Assembly: GCF_016461785.1 (NCBI RefSeq)
Contig: NZ_JAEMUH010000009.1
Location: forward strand, 124,001 to 188,000
Direction of reading: 5' to 3'
From: Marinomonas ostreistagni
Lineage (GTDB): Bacteria; Pseudomonadota; Gammaproteobacteria; Pseudomonadales; Marinomonadaceae
Length of the DNA: 64,000 nucleotides
The notes below the pieces were generated by a model that saw only the letters and a list, made by a program, of their open reading frames with translations, was not told the origin of the DNA and did not search any database. Below are positions 9,318 through 19,120 of the stretch, piece after piece; positions within the stretch are counted from its first letter, which is position 1, and each line of letters begins with the position of its first letter. The position numbers and the translations under genes were made by a program.

Positions 9318-9487
9318 GTTCCAAATACCTATTTTGCAGTACTACAAAAGGATCCGTTGTGTATTTAAACGAGACACATAAGAGTCTAAGTATTTGTTGG
9401 AATGTTGGATTTTTCAAACATTAGCAAGCTCCGGTTTACAAAACGTCACCTTAATCATACTTCGCCAACAAATTTGCACCACAAATA

Positions 9488-9496
9488 TGCTATAGT
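9488..9496 (+). promoter_or_regulatory. Extended -10 promoter element upstream of gmk
   Basis: TGC TATAGT forms a TGn-extended -10 sequence about 55 nt before the gmk start. No convincing -35 lies 17 bp upstream, which is tolerated by extended -10 promoters. The rest of the 234-bp interval between the divergent response-regulator gene and gmk shows nothing else I recognise. Confidence 0.4.
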
Positions 9497-9551
9497 CGCC
9501 GTTCGTATTGTGTATATTTTCAAACAACATCTTGCTCAGCAAGGTAGGGTC

Positions 9552-10172
9552 ATGACAAAACAAAAAGGCAATTTATATATCCTCTCCGCACCTTCTGGTG
9601 CCGGCAAATCTTCGCTGTACAAAGCATTGCTACAGGCAGATTCTCAGGTTCGTATTTCTGTTTCTCATACCACTCGCGCACCTCGCACCGGTGAAGAACA
9701 TGGCCGAGAATACTTTTTTGTAGACGTGGACAGTTTTCTAGATATGATCGCTGAAGATGCCTTTTTTGAGCATGCGCAGGTGTTTGACAACTACTATGGC
9801 ACTTCAAAACAAGCCATTTTTGACACCTTGAACCAAGGTCTTGATGTCATTTTAGAAATTGATTGGCAAGGTGCTCGACAAGTACGTGAACAGTACCCTG
9901 ATGCGATTGGCATTTTTATTCTACCGCCATCCTTGTCAGCACTGGAAGAGCGTTTAACGGGGCGTGGCACTGATGCCACGGATGTGATCGCACGACGAAT
10001 GTCCAAAGCCGTCAGCGAAATGTCACATTACGATGAATATGAATACGTCATCATTAATGATGATTTTGAGCTTGCCCTGTCTCAACTTAAGGCTATTTTT
10101 GTTGCTAATCGCGCACGAACATCATTAATCCAAGATATTCATAGCGATCTGATCAATGATCTCTTGTCATAG
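9552..10172 (+). CDS. gmk: Guanylate kinase
   Basis: Phosphorylates GMP to GDP with ATP in the cytoplasm. The 206-residue protein has the P-loop SAPSGAGKSS at residues 12-21 and the GMP-binding segments SHTTRAPRTGE and EYFFVD, followed by EHAQVFDNYYGTS and EIDWQGARQ. The open frame extends upstream to 9402 but the ATG at 9552 gives exactly the family length. It heads the run gmk-rpoZ-spoT, so guanine nucleotide supply, RNA polymerase omega and ppGpp metabolism are grouped, as in other gammaproteobacteria. Confidence 0.97.
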   Translation: MTKQKGNLYILSAPSGAGKSSLYKALLQADSQVRISVSHTTRAPRTGEEHGREYFFVDVDSFLDMIAEDAFFEHAQVFDNYYGTSKQAIFDTLNQGLDVILEIDWQGARQVREQYPDAIGIFILPPSLSALEERLTGRGTDATDVIARRMSKAVSEMSHYDEYEYVIINDDFELALSQLKAIFVANRARTSLIQDIHSDLINDLLS

Positions 10173-10241
10173 AGACTGCCCCTTAAGTAAAATCAACCAC
10201 ACTAATTAGTGATCAATCCTTACCCTATATAGAGGTCTAAC

Positions 10242-10466
10242 ATGGCTCGAGTGACAGTTGAAGATTGTCTAGAAAACGTAGACAACCGTTTTGAACTAGT
10301 AATGGTAGCAGCGAAGCGTGCTCGCCAGCTTGCAACAGGTGGTGCAGACGCAAAAGTACCACTAGAAGAAGACAAAATGACCGTTGTGGCATTGCGTGAA
10401 ATCGCAGAAGATCTAATCAACGCAAAAAACGTCGACTTCCAAAACAAGCCTACGACTGAGTTCTAA
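10242..10466 (+). CDS. rpoZ: RNA polymerase omega subunit
   Basis: A 74-residue protein with the omega signature ARVTVEDCL followed by [16 protein letters not shown] and the acidic C-terminal half. Omega helps fold and hold the beta-prime subunit and forms part of a ppGpp site on RNA polymerase. A GAGG ribosome site precedes the ATG. It lies between gmk and spoT, the standard gammaproteobacterial order. Length is slightly shorter than the E. coli protein (91). Confidence 0.97.
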   Translation: MARVTVEDCLENVDNRFELVMVAAKRARQLATGGADAKVPLEEDKMTVVALREIAEDLINAKNVDFQNKPTTEF

Positions 10467-10532
10467 TCTGTATGGTATGCATCGCTCAGCACACGATTTT
10501 CTGGTTTAGCTTTTCCTGATGTGAGGTGAGCG

Positions 10533-12650
10533 ATGTCGACTATTGAACAATTAGCGGAAACGCTTAGCCAATACTTGCCCTACGAGCAAGTGGCAACCGT
10601 CAAGAGAGCGTATTACTACGCAGAACAAGCCCACGATGGCCAAAAGCGTAAAAGCGGTGAGCATTATGTTACTCACCCTTTAGCTGTGGCTTTTATCCTT
10701 GCTGATCTGCGTATGGATTGCGAAGGACTCACGGCGGCTTTGTTGCATGACGTGATTGAAGACACGGGTATCTCACGTGAATCTTTAGCCGAGCAATTCG
10801 GCGAAGGCGTTGCTGGTTTAGTTGACGGTGTAAGTAAACTGACACACCTTGAGTTCAACAGTCAGCTTGAGAAACAAGCGCATAACTTCCAAAAAATGGC
10901 CATGGCCATGGCCGATGACATTCGCGTCATCATGGTCAAGTTAGCGGACCGCTTACATAACATGCGTACACTCGACGCCATGCCCGGCCACAAAAAGCGC
11001 CGCATCGCTCGAGAAACCCTAGATATCTACGCACCAATCGCCAATCGACTTGGTATGTACGATGTCAAAGTCGATCTAGAATCCCTCGCCTTCGAAGCAT
11101 ACTACCCAATGCGCTCGCGCATGCTAAAACGCGCGATCAACAAGCGTTACGGTCAACGCGAAAAAGCCATGCAAAAGCTTGAGGACTTTATTCGCTCGGA
11201 GTTGGCAGCGGACTATATCGATTCATCCATCAGTATTCGCGAGAAGCACACTTACAGCATCTATCAAAAGATGAAGAAAAAGCGACGCTCGCTAGAAGAA
11301 ATCATGGATGTGATGGGCGTTCGCATTGTCACTGATCGACAAGACAGCTGCTATCGTATTTTAGGTGTGGTCCACGCACTATTTAAGCCGATCGAAGGTC
11401 GCTTTAAAGATTATATTGCTGTACCGAAGTCGAATGGTTATCAGTCATTACATACGACTGTGCTAGGCAACAATGGCTTACCATTGGAAGTACAAATCCG
11501 TACTCAAGAAATGGACGTGGTTGCGATTAACGGTATTGCTGCCCATTGGTCTTACAAATCCAATGGGCAGTCTGGTATATCACAGACAAACCACGAACGC
11601 GCCACAAAATGGGTAAAAAGCTTACTTGAGATTCAAGAAAAAGCGCATAACCCAATGGAGTTCATCGACAACGTTAAGAGTGATTTATTCCCTGATGAAG
11701 TCTATGTCTTCACACCTAAGGGTCAAATTATTGAATTACCGTCTGGAGCAACGCCTGTCGACTTCGCGTATGGCGTACACACAGAAATTGGTAATACGTG
11801 TATTTCTTGTCGTATTAACCGTCGTCTCGCGCCACTCAGTACGCAACTAGAAAGTGGCCAGACAGTAGAGATTATTACGGCGAAAAGCGCCCAACCTAAC
11901 GTTGCATGGCTAAGTTTTGCGATTACTGGTAAAGCTCGCACGAATATTCGTCATTACCTCAAAACCAAACAGCGTGAAAATGCCATTTCGTTTGGATACC
12001 GCCTTCTTACACGCTCTTTAAATGCGTTTAATAGCACTATAGAAGAGCTAACGCAGGAACAAGTACAAGTTGTTTTAGAGCATTATCAACTGGAAAGTAT
12101 GGACGACTTATTAGAGTCGATTGGTAAAGGCCGACATGTCGGTTATGTAGTCGCTCGTCAGTTGTTCCCTAACTTTAATGAAGATGAGCTAACAACCCCT
12201 AAATCTTTCAAAGTGAACGGCTCTGAGGGCATGTTAATATCCTACGCTAAGTGCTGTTCACCCATCCCAGGTGACCCTATTGTAGGGTATGTTCAGGTTG
12301 AGAAAGGTATCATTATTCACCACCAAAACTGCCCGAATATTCAGGACCACCTGTCTAACCCAGAACGCTATATTCGTATGACTTGGAGCAAAGAGATTGA
12401 GGAGGAGCTAAATGTGAGCTTAATCGTCTCTTATGTGAATGAGCGCGGTGCGGTGGCTAAGATTGCCAGCTCTATCACAGATACCGACTTCCAAGTATCG
12501 AATCTAGATATTATCGAGCGCGGCAAGATTTCTCGTTTACGCTTAAACATCGCGATCTCAAGTCGTGTTGGCTTGGCCGATGTGATGCGTCGTATTAAAG
12601 CGGTTCGCTGTGTGGAAAAAGTCACCCGCGAAACGCTGGTGGGACGTTAA
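10533..12650 (+). CDS. spoT: Bifunctional (p)ppGpp synthase/hydrolase SpoT
   Basis: A 705-residue RelA/SpoT homologue. The N-terminal HD hydrolase domain is intact ([33 protein letters not shown]), so ppGpp hydrolysis is expected. The synthetase domain has [23 protein letters not shown] domain ([14 protein letters not shown], near 390) and a C-terminal ACT domain ([14 protein letters not shown]) follow, with the conserved CCSPIPGD zinc-finger segment between them. The intact HD box distinguishes it from RelA. It follows rpoZ by 66 bp with a GAGGTGAG ribosome site, and ridA follows 43 bp later. Confidence 0.96.
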   Translation: MSTIEQLAETLSQYLPYEQVATVKRAYYYAEQAHDGQKRKSGEHYVTHPLAVAFILADLRMDCEGLTAALLHDVIEDTGISRESLAEQFGEGVAGLVDGVSKLTHLEFNSQLEKQAHNFQKMAMAMADDIRVIMVKLADRLHNMRTLDAMPGHKKRRIARETLDIYAPIANRLGMYDVKVDLESLAFEAYYPMRSRMLKRAINKRYGQREKAMQKLEDFIRSELAADYIDSSISIREKHTYSIYQKMKKKRRSLEEIMDVMGVRIVTDRQDSCYRILGVVHALFKPIEGRFKDYIAVPKSNGYQSLHTTVLGNNGLPLEVQIRTQEMDVVAINGIAAHWSYKSNGQSGISQTNHERATKWVKSLLEIQEKAHNPMEFIDNVKSDLFPDEVYVFTPKGQIIELPSGATPVDFAYGVHTEIGNTCISCRINRRLAPLSTQLESGQTVEIITAKSAQPNVAWLSFAITGKARTNIRHYLKTKQRENAISFGYRLLTRSLNAFNSTIEELTQEQVQVVLEHYQLESMDDLLESIGKGRHVGYVVARQLFPNFNEDELTTPKSFKVNGSEGMLISYAKCCSPIPGDPIVGYVQVEKGIIIHHQNCPNIQDHLSNPERYIRMTWSKEIEEELNVSLIVSYVNERGAVAKIASSITDTDFQVSNLDIIERGKISRLRLNIAISSRVGLADVMRRIKAVRCVEKVTRETLVGR

Positions 12651-12693
12651 TGCGTCCCACCCCTATTCGATTAACTCAATAAGGATACTTAAC

Positions 12694-13080
12694 ATGGCAA
12701 AACAAGTGATTTTCTCTGAAAACGCACCTGCAGCAATCGGCCCATACTCTCAAGCGGTTCGCGCTGGCAACACAGTGTACCTTTCAGGCCAAATCCCATT
12801 GGTTCCAGCGACAATGGAAATCGTCAGTGAAGACGTTGCAGAGCAAACCACTCAGGTTTTCAAAAACCTTCAAGCGGTTTGTGAAGCGGCAGGCGGTGCT
12901 TTAAAAGACATCGTTAAGCTAAACATCTACATGACAGATCTTGGCAACTTCGCCACGGTTAACGAAGTGATGACTCAGTTCTTCGAACAACCTTACCCAG
13001 CTCGCGCAGCGCTTGGCGTTCGTGCGCTACCAAAAGACGTTGCTGTAGAAATCGAAGGCGTGATGGTTCTAGAAGACTAA
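12694..13080 (+). CDS. ridA: RidA enamine/imine deaminase (YjgF/YER057c/UK114 family)
   Basis: A 128-residue trimeric cytoplasmic enzyme that hydrolyses reactive 2-aminoacrylate and related enamines released by PLP enzymes. It shows [15 protein letters not shown], the Arg of [13 protein letters not shown] that binds the substrate carboxylate, and the closing VEIEGVMV. The open frame begins upstream at 12610 inside spoT, but AAGGA and the ATG at 12694 give the normal length. Probably cotranscribed with spoT; an intrinsic terminator follows. Confidence 0.95.
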   Translation: MAKQVIFSENAPAAIGPYSQAVRAGNTVYLSGQIPLVPATMEIVSEDVAEQTTQVFKNLQAVCEAAGGALKDIVKLNIYMTDLGNFATVNEVMTQFFEQPYPARAALGVRALPKDVAVEIEGVMVLED

Positions 13081-13105
13081 TCTTCTGCTACCTAGTAAAA
13101 GAGAA

Positions 13106-13138
13106 AGGCGTTTGGGATAACCTCAAGCGCCTTTTTTT
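13106..13138 (+). terminator. Intrinsic terminator after ridA
   Basis: A 9-bp stem with one G-T pair (AGGCGTTTG with CAAGCGCCT) is followed by a run of seven T. It ends the gmk-rpoZ-spoT-ridA unit before the convergent NAD(P)-binding gene. Confidence 0.8.
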
Positions 13139-13166
13139 GTGGTTCGATCAAGGCTTATTCCTCCCT

Positions 13167-14018
13167 TCAATCGAGCCTCTCATGGTAAGCGGCCATCATA
13201 CTTTCATAACCCGCTACATAAGATGAATATTTCGGTGTCCAACCTAATGCCAGTAAAGCGTTCGGCACAATACGTTTACCACGAGCAGGCAAATAATCTG
13301 CACGGTTGATGGTTTCACCCAGCGGGGTCGATACCTGCAATCGCTCTGCCAACCATAATTTGACCTCCCACATGGACGTCGGTTGGCCATCACTGGCAAT
13401 GATATGTGCTGGTAGCGACTCTTCTGCTAATGCTCGTTCCCCCAACAAACACAGTGCGGACACCACATCATCACGATGAATGCGATTGGTCCATTGATTC
13501 GCTCCCCAAGCCTCCTTTCGCTGTACACCTTGCAATAAACGGAAACGACCAGGGCCATAAATGCCCGAGCAACGCACCGCAACCGTCGGAAGGTTTGAAA
13601 CCAATAGATTTTCCGCTTCGAGCAGCTTGCCAGCCGTTTCCGATTCGGCCACTGCGTGCGTCTGGTCATCCACCCACTCGCCGCTGTTTTGCCCGTAAAC
13701 ACTGGTACTTGAAACAAAGATCACGTTTGGCTGACGTCTACCTTGGTACGCCGTCACCACTGCAGCAGCGGTCATAACATAGGCTGCATGGTAAGCGTCT
13801 GCATTACGACCTTGAGGCGTCATAATCAAATACAGCAAATCCGCATCGGGCCATTGCTCAGCAGGCAATGTGAGCAAATCATGGGTAATGCCACGCACCC
13901 CTTCTGGAAAGACAGTACCAGAACGACGAATACCAATAACCTGAGCCTGTTTCTTTACAAAGTACTGCGCAACACCTTGTCCTAAGTCACCACAGCCCGC
14001 CACTAAAATCTTTGTCAT
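13167..14018 (-). CDS. NAD(P)-binding epimerase/reductase-like protein (YeeZ type)
   Basis: A Rossmann-fold protein of 283 residues from the atypical SDR/NAD-dependent epimerase group. The dinucleotide site is ILVAGCGDLGQGVA at the N-terminus, and VSSTSVYGQNSGEWVDD with CSGIYGPGR resembles the active-site region of extended SDRs, although the Tyr is in SVYG and the Lys spacing is not canonical. I chose the ATG at 14018 because GAGG lies 6 nt upstream; the open frame begins 15 nt earlier. It is convergent with ridA and divergent from oxyR. Substrate unknown. Confidence 0.75.
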   Translation of the reverse strand: MTKILVAGCGDLGQGVAQYFVKKQAQVIGIRRSGTVFPEGVRGITHDLLTLPAEQWPDADLLYLIMTPQGRNADAYHAAYVMTAAAVVTAYQGRRQPNVIFVSSTSVYGQNSGEWVDDQTHAVAESETAGKLLEAENLLVSNLPTVAVRCSGIYGPGRFRLLQGVQRKEAWGANQWTNRIHRDDVVSALCLLGERALAEESLPAHIIASDGQPTSMWEVKLWLAERLQVSTPLGETINRADYLPARGKRIVPNALLALGWTPKYSSYVAGYESMMAAYHERLD

Positions 14019-14120
14019 GACATCCTCAATCATTGCAAATAAAACGCATCTTTCCAGAAGCAGTACACTTTATCAAATTATGTATTATCATAGTTAATAC
14101 CAATCAAAGGGGTAATAACT

Positions 14121-15029
14121 ATGACGCTAACAGAACTCAAATACATCGTGATGCTAGCAGAAGAGAAACATTTTGGCCGCGCAGCAGAACGTTGTCACGT
14201 TTCTCAACCAACATTAAGTGTTGCGGTTAAGAAACTAGAAGACGAACTTGGTGCGGCCATATTTGAGCGTAGCAAAAGCTCCGTTTACATTACCCCTATA
14301 GGCGAACAGATCATCGCCCAAGCACGTCGTGTCTTAGAACAAGCAAATATGATCAAGGAAGTGGCTTCGTCAGGAAAAAACCAACTTAAGGGGCCATTAA
14401 AAGTTGGTGCTATTTACACCATTGCTCCTTATCTATTTCCTTCCATGATTCCTGAGTTAAAGCGCATTGCCGAAGGCATGCCGCTACTGATTGAAGAAGA
14501 TCTAACTGAGAATTTACGTCCAAAGTTACGCAATGGTGAATTAGATGCCATCATCGTCGCACTACCATTCCGTGAGCCAGACGTCGTGACTCGCCCCATT
14601 TATGAAGAAGAGTTCGTTGTGTTAATGCCTAAAGATCACCCATGGACTCAATTGGAGCACATTATCACTGATCAGCTCACCACCGATAACTTACTGCTGC
14701 TGGGCAAAGGCCATTGTTTCAGTGATCAGGTGATGGAAGCCTGTCCAATCGTCGGCGAGAACGAGCTGAACGAAGGCCATACCATTGTTAACGGCAGTTC
14801 GCTCGAAACAATTCGTTATATGGTTTCCTCCGGCCTAGGCGTCACCGTGTTACCAAAATCCGCGGTAACGCATTTAGATGAGCAAATATTGGCAGTGCGC
14901 CCATTCAAATCCCCTGCTCCTAAAAGGACCGTGGCCTTAGCGTGGCGTGCGAGTTTCCCACGCCCTAAAGCCATCGAGTCACTGAGCCAATCAATCAAAG
15001 AAGCGTGCCAAAAGCTTAACCTAGATTAA
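14121..15029 (+). CDS. oxyR: Hydrogen-peroxide-sensing LysR regulator OxyR
   Basis: A 302-residue LysR-family activator. The helix-turn-helix reads FGRAAERCHVSQPTLSVAVK. The redox pair that defines OxyR is present in GHCFSDQVMEAC, and by codon count the cysteines are Cys199 and Cys208, the same numbers as in E. coli. Oxidation by peroxide would form the disulfide and switch on catalase and peroxiredoxin genes, none of which is in the window. AAGGGG precedes the ATG. recG follows after 12 nt and may be cotranscribed, as I recall for Pseudomonas. Confidence 0.96.
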   Translation: MTLTELKYIVMLAEEKHFGRAAERCHVSQPTLSVAVKKLEDELGAAIFERSKSSVYITPIGEQIIAQARRVLEQANMIKEVASSGKNQLKGPLKVGAIYTIAPYLFPSMIPELKRIAEGMPLLIEEDLTENLRPKLRNGELDAIIVALPFREPDVVTRPIYEEEFVVLMPKDHPWTQLEHIITDQLTTDNLLLLGKGHCFSDQVMEACPIVGENELNEGHTIVNGSSLETIRYMVSSGLGVTVLPKSAVTHLDEQILAVRPFKSPAPKRTVALAWRASFPRPKAIESLSQSIKEACQKLNLD

Positions 15030-15041
15030 CGTTGGACAGAC

Positions 15042-17123
15042 ATGATTGACACACTTGAAACACAAGATATCAAAGAACTAAAAGGAGTGGGGGCAGCCAT
15101 GGCTGAAAAGCTCGCTAAGCTCCACATTCATACTGTCCAAGATGCTTTGTTTCATTTGCCAATTCGTTACCAGGATCGCACTCGCGTCGTACCCATCGGG
15201 CAACTACGCTTCGGCGATGAAGCCGTGATCGAAGGTGAAGTGAGCGGCTGTGAAATCAAAATGGGCAAACGACGCAGTTTGATTTGTCGTTTGCGAGATC
15301 ACTCAGGCTCACTTTGCCTGCGCTTTTTTCATTTCAATGCAGCGCAAAAAAAACAACTAGAGCAATCTGGGCGTGTGCGCTGCTTTGGCGAAATTCGCCG
15401 AGGCAGTACAGGGTTTGAAATATACCACCCTGAATATACGGTGCTTTCAGACGATGACTCCCTTGAAGGTACTGACCAGCTTACTCCGATATACCCGCTT
15501 ACCGAGGGAATAACGCAGACTAAGATTCGCCAGATTTGTGAACAAGCCCTAGAGCGTTTAACCCCTTATAACCTGCGCGAGTGGCTACCAGACAGCATAC
15601 GCCAGCAGTTCAGTCTGCCGCCCTTAGCGGACGCCATTCACTTTTTGCATCACCCCACTCGTGGCACCGATTTAGAACAATTGAAGCGCGGTGCACACCC
15701 AGCCCAGTATCGCTTATCTTTCGAAGAGTTAATGGCGCACCAATTATCGTTGATCGGCAAACGCCAAATGGCTAAGCATGATCGGGCGATTGTAGTACCA
15801 GAGCCTGGTCAACTGGTCGACCGGCTACTGGCTGAACTGCCCTTTTCTCCCACCGGTGCACAACAGCGTGTCAGCCAAGAAATTCTTCAGGATCTCGGCA
15901 CAGGACACCCCATGCTGCGCCTAGTACAAGGAGACGTGGGTTCAGGGAAAACTCTAGTGGCTGCCATGGCAGCAGCGGCAGTTGTTCAACAAGGGTACCA
16001 AGTCGCTGTTATGGCACCGACAGAAATCCTCGCAGAACAACACTACCTAAACTTTAAGCAATGGTTTGAGCCGCTTGGTATTGAGGTGGCTTGGATGATT
16101 GGCAAGCTCAAAGGCAAGCAGCGTGAGACGGAGCTTGAACGGATTGCCTCAGGCAGCGCAGGCATCGTCGTCGGCACTCACGCGCTATTCCAAGAAACCG
16201 TGTCATTCAAAGGCTTAGCTCTGGCCATCATTGATGAACAGCATCGCTTTGGTGTGCATCAACGTATGGCATTGCGCGAAAAAGGTTTACAAGCGGGTTT
16301 CCAGCCCCATCAACTGATCATGACCGCAACCCCTATTCCGAGAACATTGGCCATGTCTGCCTATGCAGACTTGGATTGTTCCATCATTGATGAGCTGCCA
16401 CCAGGACGAACCCCGGTGAATACCATTGTCGTTTCTGACCAAAGGCGGGATGAAGTTATTCAACGTGTGCGTCACGCCTGTGAAGAAGGCAAACAAGTCT
16501 ATTGGGTATGTACCCTTATCGAAGAATCTGAAGCACTTCAATGCCAAGCCGCCGAAGATACGGCCATCTTGTTACAAGAGCACCTTACCAGCCTCTCTAT
16601 TGGTTTGGTACATGGACGACTAAAAGCTCAGGAAAAGGCGGATATTATGGCTCGTTTCAAAGCGGGCGAGATTCAGCTCTTAGTTGCAACCACGGTCATT
16701 GAAGTCGGTGTTGATGTTCCAAACGCCAGCCTGATGGTGATCGAAAACCCCGAGCGGCTTGGCTTAGCACAATTACATCAGCTGCGCGGTCGTGTCGGAC
16801 GTGGTCAGGCAGCCAGTCATTGTGTGTTGTTGTACCACGCACCGCTTGGCCAACAAAGTAAAGCGCGCCTGTCCACCATGCGTGAAACCACAGACGGTTT
16901 TAAAATCGCAGAGAAAGACCTAGAACTGCGTGGACCAGGCGAGCTACTTGGCGCTCGCCAAACTGGTTTGTTGGAATTCAAAGTGGCTGACTTACAACGG
17001 GATAAAGCCCTATTAAGTCAGGTGCAACAAGCCGCCGCGAAACTCTATCAAGAGTACCCTGAGCATGTTTCTCCCCTACTTTCTCGATGGTTACCAAAGC
17101 ACCAACAATATTTAAATGTCTAA
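15042..17123 (+). CDS. recG: ATP-dependent DNA helicase RecG
   Basis: A 693-residue replication-fork remodelling helicase. The N-terminal wedge/OB region (residues 1-200) opens with ELKGVGAAMAEKLAKL; motor domain 1 has Walker A GDVGSGKT, motif Ia MAPTEILAEQH, the Walker B box IDEQHRFGV and TATPIPRTL; domain 2 has VVGTH, ATTVIEVGVDVPNA and QLRGRVGRG. The RecG-specific C-terminal hook SDGFKIAEKDLELRGPGE-like segment is present. Full length for the family, starting 12 nt after oxyR. Confidence 0.96.
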   Translation: MIDTLETQDIKELKGVGAAMAEKLAKLHIHTVQDALFHLPIRYQDRTRVVPIGQLRFGDEAVIEGEVSGCEIKMGKRRSLICRLRDHSGSLCLRFFHFNAAQKKQLEQSGRVRCFGEIRRGSTGFEIYHPEYTVLSDDDSLEGTDQLTPIYPLTEGITQTKIRQICEQALERLTPYNLREWLPDSIRQQFSLPPLADAIHFLHHPTRGTDLEQLKRGAHPAQYRLSFEELMAHQLSLIGKRQMAKHDRAIVVPEPGQLVDRLLAELPFSPTGAQQRVSQEILQDLGTGHPMLRLVQGDVGSGKTLVAAMAAAAVVQQGYQVAVMAPTEILAEQHYLNFKQWFEPLGIEVAWMIGKLKGKQRETELERIASGSAGIVVGTHALFQETVSFKGLALAIIDEQHRFGVHQRMALREKGLQAGFQPHQLIMTATPIPRTLAMSAYADLDCSIIDELPPGRTPVNTIVVSDQRRDEVIQRVRHACEEGKQVYWVCTLIEESEALQCQAAEDTAILLQEHLTSLSIGLVHGRLKAQEKADIMARFKAGEIQLLVATTVIEVGVDVPNASLMVIENPERLGLAQLHQLRGRVGRGQAASHCVLLYHAPLGQQSKARLSTMRETTDGFKIAEKDLELRGPGELLGARQTGLLEFKVADLQRDKALLSQVQQAAAKLYQEYPEHVSPLLSRWLPKHQQYLNV

Positions 17124-17233
17124 GCGCAATAACACGACGAAATATTGTTTAGTTTTTAACCTGCTTGTCATATCCTGCTCCGAACATACGCTCTATTACG
17201 ACATCTTTGTAAAGGAAACATAGGGGAATCATC

Positions 17234-17989
17234 GTGTCTGCTTTAGCATCATCCATCGAACCGGCAAATGAACTGACGCTTATCGGTGGCTTCGGCTACC
17301 GCATTAAACAAGACCGAATTATGATCAGCATTGATCAAATCGCCAATCAGCGCTCACTAGACAATTTAAGTGGTACCTTATCCATTGAGCTTCACGGCTA
17401 CTCAAGTGACGGTCGAGAGACAGTGCTCGCCAGTACCACCATAGGTCAAATTACGGGACAACACTTTCTTGAACACTGCGTTTATGACCTAGTATTTAAT
17501 AAGCCATACGCAGGAATATGGACACTGGCCCTAGAGCTAAAAGAATGGGATGGCAATCAGTTCGCTTTGCAATCACGCCAGCTTTTCGATCAAACTTACT
17601 ACGTCCCCCAAGAACCCGAGACACCAAGTCCACTGCCCATGAGCAACGTTATTGTGGCAGATTTCTCCCCATCTGAAGCAAAACCAGATACCGTACCCCC
17701 CAATAAAAAGGACAATGATCGTTTGGAATCCCCTGCGATCACCACTAAGCACCCTAAACAGCCAAAGCCAACAAAATCAGTGAAGACAAAAAAGAAACAG
17801 AAGCCAGTGCTTACAAGTATCAATAAAAGCAGTCTTGAAGAACTGTCTAGCGTTAAGGGAATGCCTAAGAAACTGGCAATCGAAATCGTTGATAAGCGGC
17901 CACATAAAACGTGGGAGAGCTTACTCAAACTAAAAGGAATGGGGCCAAAGCTACTAAAAAAGTTAAGCGCGGGGTTAAAGCTAAACTAA
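17234..17989 (+). CDS. Unrecognised protein with C-terminal helix-hairpin-helix domain
   Basis: A 251-residue protein starting at GTG with GGGGAA upstream. The N-terminal 130 residues form an unrecognised, probably beta-rich domain (LTLIGGFGYRIKQDRIMI onward) without signal peptide. Residues about 140-195 are a proline- and lysine-rich linker. The last 55 residues carry two helix-hairpin-helix units (INKSSLEELSSVKGMPKKLA and LLKLKGMGPKLLKKL) like the ComEA DNA-binding module. Nonspecific DNA binding is a reasonable inference. It follows recG by 110 bp; function not known. Confidence 0.6.
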   Translation: MSALASSIEPANELTLIGGFGYRIKQDRIMISIDQIANQRSLDNLSGTLSIELHGYSSDGRETVLASTTIGQITGQHFLEHCVYDLVFNKPYAGIWTLALELKEWDGNQFALQSRQLFDQTYYVPQEPETPSPLPMSNVIVADFSPSEAKPDTVPPNKKDNDRLESPAITTKHPKQPKPTKSVKTKKKQKPVLTSINKSSLEELSSVKGMPKKLAIEIVDKRPHKTWESLLKLKGMGPKLLKKLSAGLKLN

Positions 17990-18012
17990 ATTGCTTTTGA
18001 CCTCTTATCACT

Positions 18013-18051
18013 CAACCACGCTTTTACTCATGACTACAGAAAGCGTGGTTG
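18013..18051. terminator. Long hairpin between convergent genes
   Basis: A perfect 12-bp stem (CAACCACGCTTT with AAAGCGTGGTTG) with a 15-nt loop lies between the helix-hairpin-helix gene and lrp. Neither side has a clean T run, so it may slow or end transcription of both genes only weakly. Confidence 0.5.
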
Positions 18052-18082
18052 ACGTACTTTTCTTAGTAAATAGTCAAACCAC

Positions 18083-18559
18083 TTATGGGATTTTGACAAC
18101 CGTGGTGTTCTTGACCTCTTCCATGGCGACATAAGTTCGTGACTCACGAACATGAGGTAAGGTTAATAATGTTTCACCTAATAAGTGACGGTAAGCGTCC
18201 ATGTTCGATACACGAGCTTTGAGTAAGTACTCGAAATCACCAGCAATCAAATGACATTCTAGCACTTCAGGTATCTCAGCAACGGCTTCTTTAAACTCAT
18301 TGAAACCTTCTGGTGAAGTGGCTTTTAGACGGATCTCAACAAATACTAATAAACCTGCATCGACTTTTCGTGGATCAACCAACGCACAGTAGCCGGTAAT
18401 GTAACCATTGCGCTCTAGACGTCGCACACGCTCTAAACAAGGTGTGGCACTTAAGCCAACGCGGCTAGCAAGTTCTACATTCGACAAACGTCCGTTTATT
18501 TGAAGCTCACGTAGGATCTTCTTATCCAATCTATCTAAAGGCTTTGCAGACGTTTCCAT
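18083..18559 (-). CDS. lrp: Leucine-responsive global regulator Lrp
   Basis: A 158-residue Lrp/AsnC regulator. LDRLDKKILRELQINGRLSNVELASRVGL is the DNA-binding part, and the hinge PCLERVRRLERNGYITGY plus effector domain ECHLIAGDFEYLLKARV and LLGETLLTLP match E. coli Lrp closely, better than AsnC or other paralogues. It is divergent from the aap amino-acid transporter operon across a 561-bp AT-rich interval, so control of that operon by Lrp is a natural inference. Confidence 0.88.
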   Translation of the reverse strand: METSAKPLDRLDKKILRELQINGRLSNVELASRVGLSATPCLERVRRLERNGYITGYCALVDPRKVDAGLLVFVEIRLKATSPEGFNEFKEAVAEIPEVLECHLIAGDFEYLLKARVSNMDAYRHLLGETLLTLPHVRESRTYVAMEEVKNTTVVKIP

Positions 18560-19010
18560 TTATACGACTCTCCGAAGATAACTGACATCTAATTTAACTC
18601 GATTCTATCACGTGGCAAATACCTAAGGAAAAATAAGCTAAAATGAACCATATAGTCAGTTTTAATAGATTCTTCGCACCAAATAATAACAATGAGCATC
18701 AAATAGCACCAAAAAATAACCAAATGCGTCATTTTGTTTGTTTATCCACCAGAAACTAGGCGATTTTTGCTTTATTAGAGTGCGCTTTTGCAAAAAAACG
18801 CACCACACCGAAACACAATAACTAAAAGCTATTAAGAGCATTGCACAAATAGCATTTATGTTATCGAAAATATACAAAAGAGGAAAAAAAACGCATAAAA
18901 GCAGTGGTTTCGGCTTGACGAGAGGGGGCAAACAGTAATTCTATAAGGTAGTTCCGTGCTAACTCAGTAGATTGCACTAGACTAGAGAAACAACAAAAAC
19001 AATTAAAAAA
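18560..19010. other. AT-rich divergent intergenic region between lrp and aapJ
   Basis: About 450 bp before the sigma-54 site is strongly AT-rich, with A tracts typical of bent DNA and Lrp-bound regions. I see no gene with a plausible protein; the 89-codon leftward open frame at 18662-18931 looks random. A loose inverted repeat GTGCG/CGCAC at about 18780-18803 is the only palindrome noted. Enhancer sites for a sigma-54 activator would be expected here, but I could not identify a match. Confidence 0.4.
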
Positions 19011-19013
19011 TGT

Positions 19014-19029
19014 TGGCAAGCAAATTGCT
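19014..19029 (+). promoter_or_regulatory. Sigma-54 (RpoN) promoter of aapJQMP
   Basis: TGGCAAG-N4-TTGCT matches the sigma-54 consensus TGGCACG-N4-TTGCW at all but one position. The invariant GG (19015-19016) and GC (19027-19028) are 12 bp apart, as required. Transcription would start near 19040, giving an 80-nt leader with a small inverted repeat (ATCCG/CGGAT, from about 19055). Related acidic amino-acid transporters in Pseudomonas are RpoN-dependent, which supports the call. Confidence 0.65.
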
Positions 19030-19120
19030 TTAGATATTTTCGAAAGTGAATTATCCGAATCTTAACGGATTCTACTTTGCAAACATAACAACTAGTAACA
19101 AAACGCCTGGAGGCAAAATC

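Noticed and set aside
12610-12693. Upstream extension of ridA into spoT
   Set aside because: The ATG at 12694 with AAGGA fits the conserved N-terminus and length; the extension has no family similarity.
18662-18931. 89-codon leftward open frame in the lrp-aapJ interval
   Set aside because: AT-rich, hydrophobic by composition, no ribosome site, no recognisable motif, and placed in a promoter region.
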